Assembly (NCBI GenBank): GCA_030693575.1
Contig: JAUYAG010000186.1
Span: 1 to 41,723 of the forward strand
Length of the DNA: 41,723 nt
From: Brevundimonas sp.
GTDB lineage: Bacteria > Pseudomonadota > Alphaproteobacteria > Caulobacterales > Caulobacteraceae
Reading direction: 5' to 3'
This document shows, piece by piece, positions 1 through 8,627 of the stretch. Position numbers and translations under genes: made by a program. The first letter of the stretch is position 1. Every line of letters starts with the position of its first letter. Below the pieces are notes generated by a model. It was not told the DNA's origin. It searched no databases and saw only the letters and a program-made list of their open reading frames with translations.

Positions 1-1
1 G

Positions 2-1495
<1,494 letters not shown>

Positions 1496-1501
1496 GGCGA
1501 C

Positions 1502-1936
1502 TCAGGCCGACGGGACCCGCGCCTCGACAAAGGCGCTGATCGTCGGCCAGTGCGGCGGATTGGCCCGCACCCCGTCGCAGGCGATCTCCTTCAGGATGCC
1601 CGGGATCGTCCCGTCCCGGGCGTTCAGCCAGTCGGCCTCGTCCGGATACCGTCCCGTCTCGACGCCGTCGGGGCCGTATTCCACCGACAGGGTGCTGCGC
1701 CACTGCTTCGGCCCGCACTTGAACTCATAGGTGTCGACCGTGTGGCTCATGTCCCCGGCCTCGCCCCGCAGCGGCACGATGGCCAGCTGGATACGGGTGA
1801 TGTCGCCCTCGACCACGATGCTGTCGACCTCGGCCATATAGGCCGAGTTGGCGCTGCGCGAGAACGCGTGCCAGGTTTCCGCCGCCGCCGGCGTCGCAAA
1901 CCCCAGAATCGCCAGCCCCGCCAGTACGAATTTCAT
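1502..1936 (-). CDS. Small secreted protein of unknown function
   Basis: A 144-residue protein I do not recognise. The start ATG at 1936 is chosen because it follows a strong GGGGAGGA ribosome-binding site and begins a clear signal peptide (MKFVLAGLAILGFATPAAAE, cleavage likely after AAA). The mature part is about 120 residues with a run of alternating polar and hydrophobic segments and two cysteines (ECGP-like FKCGP and EIACDG), which might form a disulfide. It resembles the small periplasmic 'surface-adhesin E-like' proteins of Caulobacterales in style, but that is only an impression. It lies downstream of the methyltransferase gene in the same direction and converges on gyrB. A GC-rich hairpin overlaps its ribosome-binding site. 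Confidence 0.75.
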   Translation of the reverse strand: MKFVLAGLAILGFATPAAAETWHAFSRSANSAYMAEVDSIVVEGDITRIQLAIVPLRGEAGDMSHTVDTYEFKCGPKQWRSTLSVEYGPDGVETGRYPDEADWLNARDGTIPGILKEIACDGVRANPPHWPTISAFVEARVPSA

Positions 1937-1943
1937 GATGTCC

Positions 1944-1962
1944 TCCCCGGTTCCCCCGGGGA
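1944..1962 (-). promoter_or_regulatory. Hairpin overlapping the ribosome-binding site of the small secreted protein
   Basis: A perfect 7-bp inverted repeat (TCCCCGG / CCGGGGA, 5-nt loop) ends inside the GGGGAGGA Shine-Dalgarno region of the gene starting at 1936. It could limit translation, or be a weak terminator for the methyltransferase gene ending at 1999. There is no U-tract, so a classic terminator is unlikely. Confidence 0.35.
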
Positions 1963-1998
1963 CATGATGCGCCGCTGTGCGGCTTTGGCAAGGGGTCG

Positions 1999-3168
1999 TC
2001 AGGCGGCCCGGCGAAGCCCCGCCGGTGCCCCCGCCAGCGGTTCGATCAGCCACTGCGCCAGATGCCGCACCACCGGCACCGCCACTCCGTCCCCGGTCAG
2101 ATGGCAGGCCGCGCTGTACGAGCCGGGCAGTCGATAGCTGTCCGGCAGCCCCATCAACCGCGCGGTCTCCCGCGCCGACATCAGGCGGGACCGGACCTGC
2201 CCGTCCTCGACCACCAGCAGGGTCTGGCGGCTCGATCCGCCGCCCGGAGTCCGCAGGCAGCCGGCGACGTCGAACCGCACCTCGGCCCGCTGGATGCGCG
2301 CCCCGGACGCATCCCGCCGCGTCCGCCGGTACAGCCCCCCGACGCAGCGCTCCCCCGTCCGCCGCGCCGCCTCGACCTTGGCCAGGTTGGTCGGCGACAT
2401 GAGTGCGAGCAGCCGCCCGGTCTCCGCCGCCGAATGCCAGCGCACGCCCGACGGTTCAGCCTCGATCACCGATCCCAGGCTCGCATTGGAACGCCCCGGC
2501 TCCGGCAGCCGCCACCAGACCATCCGGCCCTGCAGTTCGACCGGCAGCCGCTCGACCGCCCGGCGCAGGGCCGGCGTGTGAAACGGCCCGTCCGCGGTTC
2601 CCGTTGTCAGGGCCGGATCGAGCCCTGCGTCGTCGCGCACGCCGATCACGAACAGGCGCGGTCGTGACTGCGGCACAAAGCGGTCGGCGTTGATGACCAG
2701 GGCGCCGCACCGGTAGCCGGCGTCCGCAAAGGTCCGGCAGATGACCTCGAAATCCCGTCCACCATGCGAGGTCAGGGCCCCGCAGACATTCTCGACGGCC
2801 ACGACGCGCGGTGCCCGACCGTCGTCCGCCAGCGCGCGCGCCAGGCCCCAGAAGTCGTGGAACGTCCCCGACCGCTTGCCGCCCAGTCCGGCGCCGACGC
2901 CGGCCAGCGACAGATCCTGGCAGGGGAACGAGCCCCACATCAGCGCCGCTTCACCCGGAAGGTCGGCGGCGCTCAGGGTGGCGATGTCGCCGACCTTGAG
3001 GTCCGCGTCGCCCCAGTTGGCCCGATAGGAGGCCGCCTTGGCCGGATCGAAATCGTTGGCGAACAGGCAGTGCCAGGCCGCCCCGAGGCCGGCGCGCACC
3101 ATCCCGCCCCCGGCGAAGAACTCGTAATAGCCCCCCGGCGCGGGCTCTCTGACGGTCGATTCGGCCAT
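1999..3168 (-). CDS. DNA (cytosine-5-)-methyltransferase, orphan
   Basis: This enzyme transfers a methyl group from S-adenosylmethionine to C5 of cytosine in a specific DNA sequence. The 389-residue protein has the C5-methylase motifs in order: motif I FFAGGGMVRAGLG (residues 17-29), motif IV SFPCQ with catalytic Cys83, motif VI ENV (Glu126), motif VIII QSRPRLFVIG (167-176) and a C-terminal motif X-like GDGVAVPV. The target-recognition region lies between VIII and X and its specificity cannot be read from sequence. The ATG at 3168 is taken as start; an in-frame GTG at 3204 would add 12 residues, and neither has a good ribosome-binding site. No restriction endonuclease or Vsr gene is adjacent, so it is probably a solitary methylase with a regulatory or protective role. 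Confidence 0.93.
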   Translation of the reverse strand: MAESTVREPAPGGYYEFFAGGGMVRAGLGAAWHCLFANDFDPAKAASYRANWGDADLKVGDIATLSAADLPGEAALMWGSFPCQDLSLAGVGAGLGGKRSGTFHDFWGLARALADDGRAPRVVAVENVCGALTSHGGRDFEVICRTFADAGYRCGALVINADRFVPQSRPRLFVIGVRDDAGLDPALTTGTADGPFHTPALRRAVERLPVELQGRMVWWRLPEPGRSNASLGSVIEAEPSGVRWHSAAETGRLLALMSPTNLAKVEAARRTGERCVGGLYRRTRRDASGARIQRAEVRFDVAGCLRTPGGGSSRQTLLVVEDGQVRSRLMSARETARLMGLPDSYRLPGSYSAACHLTGDGVAVPVVRHLAQWLIEPLAGAPAGLRRAA

Positions 3169-3290
3169 GCGCGAACGCTGACGCGGTGGCGGAGGGAAGT
3201 CCACAGATGGTCCGCCGCGGGTAATTTCGGGGGCGCTAAAGCTTGGGAAAGGGTCGCCGGGCCATGGTCGGCGGTCATCACGGAACCGAC

Positions 3291-5810
3291 ATGTCCCCAG
3301 TGAAGCTTGTTCTCGTTGCCGCCCTGCTGTTCGGCATCGCCATCGCCGGCGGCGCGGAGGCTGCGACCCAGTCCCGTGAGAGCCGGGTCGAGCTGGCCCA
3401 GCGTGTCGAACAGCGGGCCGCCGCCACCAGCTTCCCGGCCCTTGAGGCCTTCGGCGAGGCCGCCCTCAGCCATTCGGGCCGTGAAGGGCTGAACCGGCTC
3501 TACCACGTCATGTGGATCACCCTGAACCAGGGCGATTTCGAGCGGGCCGAGGTCTGGAACAATCGCCTCGCCGCCGCCGCCCTCGACCGTCGTGACGCGC
3601 GGTACCAGACGATCGCCCGGCTGAACGCCCTGACCATCCGCTACGACAGCGGCGACACCTCCGCATCAGCCGAGATGGACCGGATCGCCCGCACCACCAC
3701 AGACTGGTTCGTCAAGGCGCATGCCATGCGGATCACCGCGCTCGCACTGATGGATCAGGACCGCATCGGTGAGGGGCTCCGCCTCCTGACCGAAGCCGAC
3801 GCCGACATTCCGGATGATGCACCCTATGCCGACACCGCCCGGGCCGGACTCTGGGAGGTGACGGGCATCGGTCTGATGAAGCTCAATGACATTGAAGGTG
3901 CGACGACGGCCTTCCGCCGCTTCGAGATCGACTTCTCAAACCCCGCCTATCCCCGCCCCGATTTCGACGCCCTCTACAACCTGACGCGCCTGTCGGTTCA
4001 GGTCGGCGACCAGGATCTGGCCGACCGGCTCTATGCCGCCCATCATCGCCTGTCCCGGCGCGCCGGCCTCGAAAGCCTGATGGTCTATGACGCCAATCTC
4101 TGCGCCATGGTGGCCGAGGGCGGTGACGATCCCCGGGGCGTGCTGAACTGCCTGTCGCCCTATGGCGCGGACCTCGGTGCGGCGGACTTTCTGGCACCCC
4201 AGATGCTGCCGTCCCGGGCGCTGGCCTATGCCCGTACGGGCCAGCTCGGACTCGCCCGCCGCGACCTCGCCGAGATCCGCCGCCGCGAGGCCGCCGGCCT
4301 GTTCCGCGAAGAGGGCTTTTCGGAAGTCCCGCGGGTCGAGGCCGCGCTGCTGTTCGCCGAGGGCCGTACCCGGGAAGCCTTCCAGCGGCTGGAGGCCTAT
4401 CACAAGGCGCAGGATATCCAGACCGCACGCCGGTTCAGCGCCGGCATCGGACAGGTGACCGGCGACATGCAGGAGCAGCTGGCCGAACGCCGCCGCCAGC
4501 TCGACACGGCACGAACCAACACCCGGCTGCAAAAGGACGTCATCAGTTCGCAGCGATGGATCGTCGGCATCGCCATCGTCTTCTTCCTGACCGCGACGGG
4601 CCTGCTGGTCTGGCAGTGGCGGTCGGCGGGGCATCTGCGTCTGGCGCGTCGGGCCGCCGAGGAAGCCAGCCGGTCGAAGAGCGATTTCCTCGCCAATATG
4701 AGCCACGAAATCCGCACCCCCCTGAACGGCGTGGTCGCCATGGCCGACGCCCTGGCCCGCAGCGATCTGGGACCGCGCGAGCGCGAGATGGTCGATATCG
4801 TCCGATCGTCGAGCGATACCCTCGAACGCCTGCTCTCCGACATTCTCGACACCGCCAAGATCGAGTCCGGCCAGCTCACCATCGAACCGGCTCCGTTCCA
4901 TCTGGCCGATGTCGTGCGCGAGACCGCCGCCCTGTGGCGGCCCAAGGCCGAGGAAAAGGGCGTCGCCCTGGTGATCGAGATCGCCCCGACGGCGGAGCGG
5001 CGCGTCCATGGCGACGCGGTGCGCATCCGTCAGATCCTCACCAATCTGGTCAGCAATGCGCTGAAATTCACGGCGGAGGGCGAGGTCCGGCTGAGCGTCG
5101 AGGACGCGGCGGATGATCGCGTCCGCTTCTCTGTGACGGACACCGGCGTCGGCTTTGAACCGGATCAGAAGGCCCGCATCTTCGGGCGCTTCCATCAGGC
5201 CGACGGCTCGATCACGCGTCGTTTCGGCGGCACCGGACTGGGCCTGACCATCTCGCGCGAACTGGCCGAGCTGATGGGCGGCGGTCTCGACTGCGACAGC
5301 GAACCGGGCGTCGGCTCCCGCTTCTGGTTCGAGACTCCCCTGCCGCTCGCCGAGGCTTCCCAGCCGGGCGAGATCGCGGTTTCAGAGACCGGATCCGACG
5401 CCGGCCCGCTGCGCATTCTGCTGGCCGACGACCATCCGGCCAACCGCAAGGTCATCGAGGTTCTCTTGTCCGGCACCAGCGCCGAACTGGTCTGCGTCGC
5501 GGACGGCAGCGAGGCCCTGGAGGCCTTCCGGGCCGGCGGCTACGACCTCGTCCTGATGGACATGCAGATGCCGGTGATGGACGGCCTGACCGCCACCGCC
5601 GAAATCCGCGCCTTCGAGCGGCAGTGCGGCCGGGGCCGTACGCCGGTCCTCATGCTGACCGCCAACGCAATGCCCGAGCATATCGAGGCCGGACGCAAGG
5701 CCGGGGCCGACGGCCACCTCGCCAAGCCGGTGACCATGGCCACCCTGTTCGCCGGCATAGACCAGGTGCTCACCGCCGCCGCCCCCGCGGAGGACGCCCG
5801 GGCCGCCTGA
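3291..5810 (+). CDS. Hybrid sensor histidine kinase with signal peptide, helical-repeat sensor region and receiver
   Basis: A 839-residue hybrid kinase. Residues 1-24 form a signal peptide, chosen over in-frame ATGs at 3243 and 3264 because the export signal begins at MSPVKLV. Residues 25-400 are rich in paired helices of TPR-like style and should be periplasmic. One membrane helix lies at about 423-443. HisKA follows with SHEIRTPLNG (His472), then a HATPase_c domain with N-box NLVSNALKFT and G-boxes DTGVGF and GGTGLGL. The receiver begins near residue 705 (ILLADDHP) and has Asp757 in LMDMQMPVMDG and Lys in LAKPV. No partner regulator or HPt gene is adjacent. The ligand is unknown. The kinase-receiver half is close in style to the kinase at 14004, suggesting paralogy. 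Confidence 0.92.
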   Translation: MSPVKLVLVAALLFGIAIAGGAEAATQSRESRVELAQRVEQRAAATSFPALEAFGEAALSHSGREGLNRLYHVMWITLNQGDFERAEVWNNRLAAAALDRRDARYQTIARLNALTIRYDSGDTSASAEMDRIARTTTDWFVKAHAMRITALALMDQDRIGEGLRLLTEADADIPDDAPYADTARAGLWEVTGIGLMKLNDIEGATTAFRRFEIDFSNPAYPRPDFDALYNLTRLSVQVGDQDLADRLYAAHHRLSRRAGLESLMVYDANLCAMVAEGGDDPRGVLNCLSPYGADLGAADFLAPQMLPSRALAYARTGQLGLARRDLAEIRRREAAGLFREEGFSEVPRVEAALLFAEGRTREAFQRLEAYHKAQDIQTARRFSAGIGQVTGDMQEQLAERRRQLDTARTNTRLQKDVISSQRWIVGIAIVFFLTATGLLVWQWRSAGHLRLARRAAEEASRSKSDFLANMSHEIRTPLNGVVAMADALARSDLGPREREMVDIVRSSSDTLERLLSDILDTAKIESGQLTIEPAPFHLADVVRETAALWRPKAEEKGVALVIEIAPTAERRVHGDAVRIRQILTNLVSNALKFTAEGEVRLSVEDAADDRVRFSVTDTGVGFEPDQKARIFGRFHQADGSITRRFGGTGLGLTISRELAELMGGGLDCDSEPGVGSRFWFETPLPLAEASQPGEIAVSETGSDAGPLRILLADDHPANRKVIEVLLSGTSAELVCVADGSEALEAFRAGGYDLVLMDMQMPVMDGLTATAEIRAFERQCGRGRTPVLMLTANAMPEHIEAGRKAGADGHLAKPVTMATLFAGIDQVLTAAAPAEDARAA

Positions 5811-5961
5811 CCGCCCGGAGACGCCCGTCATCGGCCTCATGGTGCCGCGCCACGGCCGCCTGTGAGGATCGCTCGCCCGATGAGTCTGTTCGCACTACGC
5901 GCGGGGCGCATTGCCCGGTGTTTTCGGCTAGGAACGCCGCCCACCGCTCGGAGCCTCGTGC

Positions 5962-7290
5962 ATGATCCCCGCAACCGCGCCGACAGTCGGCATCGATTTC
6001 GGCACGACAAACACCGTCGTCGCCATCACCGGTCCCGACGGCGAAGCGGTCGTTCTGCGCTTCGACGCACCCACGGGCGAGGTGACAGCGTTCCGCTCGA
6101 CCTTGAGTTTCCAGGTCCGGCCGGCCGTGGGTGGCCAGCCGGCGGAACGGGTCGTGGAAGCCGGGCCCTGGGCCATTGACGCCTATGTCGAGGACGCCCT
6201 GGAGACCCGCTTCATCCAGTCGTTCAAGACCTTCGCGGCCAGCGCCGCCTTCACCGACACCGTCATCGACAACCGGCGCTACAGGTTCGAGGACCTGCTC
6301 GGTGCCTTCCTCCTGCGCCTTCGCGCTCACGGCGGCGAACGGATGGCCGTCTTGCCGCCCCGTGTCATCGTCGGCCGGCCGGTGACGTTCGCCGGCGGCG
6401 CACCGGACGAACAGCTGGCGCTCGGACGCTATGAGGCCGCCTTCGCACGGCTGGGGTTCACCGACATCCGCTACGCCTATGAGCCCATCGGCGCGGCCTT
6501 CTTCTTCGCGCGGACCCTCAATGCGGACGCCAACGTCCTGGTCGCCGACTTCGGCGGTGGAACCAGCGACTTCTCGATCGTGCGCTTCGAGCAGTCCCCG
6601 GAAGGCCTTCGCTCGACCCCCCTGGCCCGCTCGGGTGTCGGCGTGGCCGGGGACGCCTTCGACTACCGGATTATCGACCATCTGGTGTCGCCGGAACTGG
6701 GCAAGGGCGGGGAGTACCGGTCGTTCGGCAAATCACTTCCAGTCCCGCAACGCTACTACGCCGCCTTTGCGCGCTGGGATCAGCTGGCGCTGCTGAGGGC
6801 GTCCAGGGAGATGCGCGACATCCGCGCCCTGGCCCGCACGGCACTCGAACCGGAAAAGCTGGACCGGATGATCGAGATCCTCGACGACAATCACGGCTAT
6901 GCGCTCTACCGCGCCGTATCTGCGCTGAAGATGGACCTTTCGAGCCGCGACGAAGCCACCTTCTCCTTCATTGCCGGGTCCATCCGCATCGAGAAGCCGG
7001 TCAGTCGCCCAGAGTTCGAAACCTGGATCGCGCCTGACCTCGCGGCCATGGAGAAGGCTGTCGATGAAGCGATGGAGCGATCGGGACTGGCGACCGATCA
7101 GATCGACCGGGTATTCCTGACCGGCGGCACTTCGTTTGTCCCCGCCGTGAGAGACATCTTCCATCGACGATTTGGCACCGAACGGATCGAGACGGGCGGC
7201 GAGTTTGAGTCCATCGCCTCGGGCCTGGCCCTGATCGGGCTTGAGCCGGACCTGGATGTATGGAGTGAGCGTCGATCGCCTTCGAGGTGA
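5962..7290 (+). CDS. Hsp70-family (YegD-like) ATPase/chaperone
   Basis: A 442-residue actin-fold ATPase of the Hsp70 superfamily. Visible nucleotide-binding motifs are phosphate 1 GIDFGTTNTVV near the N-terminus, phosphate 2 VADFGGGTSDFS in the middle, and the adenosine motif FLTGGTSFVPAVRDIF near residue 390. The length matches YegD rather than DnaK (about 640), so the classical substrate-binding domain and lid are absent. YegD-type proteins are poorly understood; a chaperone role is a family inference. No DnaJ or GrpE gene is nearby. The gene stands alone, 151 nt after a hybrid kinase gene and before a 375-nt empty stretch. The ATG at 5962 begins directly before the first beta strand, so it is likely correct. 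Confidence 0.88.
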   Translation: MIPATAPTVGIDFGTTNTVVAITGPDGEAVVLRFDAPTGEVTAFRSTLSFQVRPAVGGQPAERVVEAGPWAIDAYVEDALETRFIQSFKTFAASAAFTDTVIDNRRYRFEDLLGAFLLRLRAHGGERMAVLPPRVIVGRPVTFAGGAPDEQLALGRYEAAFARLGFTDIRYAYEPIGAAFFFARTLNADANVLVADFGGGTSDFSIVRFEQSPEGLRSTPLARSGVGVAGDAFDYRIIDHLVSPELGKGGEYRSFGKSLPVPQRYYAAFARWDQLALLRASREMRDIRALARTALEPEKLDRMIEILDDNHGYALYRAVSALKMDLSSRDEATFSFIAGSIRIEKPVSRPEFETWIAPDLAAMEKAVDEAMERSGLATDQIDRVFLTGGTSFVPAVRDIFHRRFGTERIETGGEFESIASGLALIGLEPDLDVWSERRSPSR

Positions 7291-7665
7291 GCCGGCGCGT
7301 CGAGCGGACCATCCGTCAGATCCTGGCGCTTGCCGCGGTCTCACCCGGCTCAGCGCAGATCGTCAAAATGGCACCGAGGGCCGGCAGGGGGGCTATGACA
7401 CCTAGTCTCCCACGCTGGAGCCCGTCCGATCTGGGCAAGCCCCCTGTCATATTGCCTACGCTGACGACCGGCTTTTGGGCGGGATCGAAGAGGCGATGCA
7501 CCCGGCTCGAACCCGGCACCGGCTCCGAGCGTTCGGTGTCAGGGTACGGTCAGCTTCCAGGTCCAGACTTCCGCTTGAAGGAGCTCTCTATGTCAGCGGC
7601 CCCTCCCCGATCAGAACCATCAAGACCCGGGACCTGATCAGACCCTCGATGACGTAATTCGGGCC
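7291..7665. other. Gene-free stretch between Hsp70-like gene and che cluster
   Basis: 375 nt with no convincing gene. Open frames here have low-complexity Arg/Pro/Ser composition and no ribosome-binding site. No tRNA, terminator-like hairpin with U-tract or repeat was found by eye. The two flanking genes converge on it. Confidence 0.5.
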
Positions 7666-8133
7666 CTACTCGCTCAGGCCGATGGAGATGCGCATTTCGC
7701 GCAGGCGATCTGCAATGGCGCCGTCGTCGACGGCGGATCGACCCTGGGTCTGGGTCACGAGTTGCAAGGCACGGATATGAACCCGCAGCGCTTCACCATG
7801 CCATACCCCGAGGGTAAGGAGCCCGTCGACTATGTTGGCGATCCCGCGGGTGATCTCGCCAACGGCACCGAGTTTCGCGGCGGCGGCGACTTCGGCGACC
7901 TGCACCGCCGCGTCGGCGAGTGTCCGGCATTCGGCGAACAACCTGTCGTCACTGTGATCGGCGTACGGCAATATCAGTTGCACCTTGGCGGCGACGAACG
8001 TCTGTATCTGGTCGGTGAGCGCCTCGACGCGCTTCTCGGCCTCCGCCACCAGCTCGCCGGTCGTTGATCCCCCAAGCGAGTCGAGAATTTTGCCCAGACG
8101 ATTTTCTGGCGTGAAGATGCGGACGTCGCTCAT
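7666..8133 (-). CDS. HPt-fold-like chemotaxis accessory protein (CheE-like) lacking the phospho-histidine
   Basis: A 155-residue, almost fully helical soluble protein. Its layout resembles small alphaproteobacterial HPt proteins found in che and flagellar loci: an N-terminal TPENRLGKIL segment, a long helix pair, then a bundle. At the place where such proteins have AHDIKG or AHSLKG, this one has ECRTLADA, so no phosphorylatable histidine is present. Its three histidines lie elsewhere (ADHSDD, GVWHGE, RVHIRA). It starts 8 nt after the response-regulator gene and is clearly co-transcribed with it. By family resemblance it may be the Caulobacter-type CheE, possibly a structural or phosphate-sink accessory; that name is from memory and unverified. 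Existence as a gene is secure; function is inference. Confidence 0.7.
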   Translation of the reverse strand: MSDVRIFTPENRLGKILDSLGGSTTGELVAEAEKRVEALTDQIQTFVAAKVQLILPYADHSDDRLFAECRTLADAAVQVAEVAAAAKLGAVGEITRGIANIVDGLLTLGVWHGEALRVHIRALQLVTQTQGRSAVDDGAIADRLREMRISIGLSE

Positions 8134-8141
8134 CTTCGATC

Positions 8142-8627
8142 CTATCCAAACAGGGAGCTGACTTCATCTTGGGACATGACCCGGGTCGGGTCTGCAACGA
8201 GCGCTGCGGCAGAGGCCCTGCGCTCTTCGGCGTCTTCAGCGCGAGCCACAGTCTTGAACCGACGATCAGGTCCACAATAGCCGCTTGAACCGATGAAGTC
8301 GCGGTTGTTGCGGGCAATCCATTCGATGCGGCTCAGCAAGATCGTCGGAGCAATGGGCTTCTTGACGACCATGTTGGCACCCGCGTCGCGGGCCTTCGCG
8401 ACCATGTATTTGGTCGTCGAGCCGTTGAGCATGACAATCGGAGCGGTGTGGTTCGGCTGCTTTGTTTCTGAGCGGATATGTTCAACGAGTGACGGCCCGT
8501 CCTCGCCGGGCATCTCAAAATCGATCAGGATAAGGTCAAACCGATCTGTAGCGACCAGGGTGCGCGCCTCTTCAGCCGACCTGCACCCCTTGAGCGCTCG
8601 AACCGGTCGAGGCCGTGACGGCGGCAA
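8142..8627 (-). CDS. CheY-like response regulator, N-terminally truncated, with FliM-like C-terminal peptide
   Basis: The frame gives up to 161 residues, starting at a TTG. From about residue 9 it matches a receiver domain: EEARTLVATDRFDLILIDFEMPGEDG carries the phospho-acceptor Asp, IVMLNGST carries the Thr/Ser switch and VVKKPI carries the conserved Lys. The first beta strand and helix with the acidic pair (usually VDDxxxxR) are missing, because the frame runs into the 5' end of cheA. The C-terminal extension contains CGPDRRFK and ends in MSQDEVSSLFG, which resembles the N-terminal CheY-binding peptide of FliM (MSQxEIDALL). Without the acidic pair it should not bind Mg2+ or be phosphorylated normally. 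It leads a two-gene unit with the gene at 7666. It may be a remnant or the product of an assembly join. Confidence 0.7.
   Translation of the reverse strand: MPPSRPRPVRALKGCRSAEEARTLVATDRFDLILIDFEMPGEDGPSLVEHIRSETKQPNHTAPIVMLNGSTTKYMVAKARDAGANMVVKKPIAPTILLSRIEWIARNNRDFIGSSGYCGPDRRFKTVARAEDAEERRASAAALVADPTRVMSQDEVSSLFG

Noticed and set aside
7287-7637. A 116-residue frame after the Hsp70-like gene
   Set aside because: No ribosome-binding site, atypical composition and no recognisable pattern.
8142-8627. Receiver N-terminus restored by a frameshift upstream
   Set aside because: The DNA upstream is cheA coding sequence, and none of its minus-strand frames provides a VDD-type first strand.
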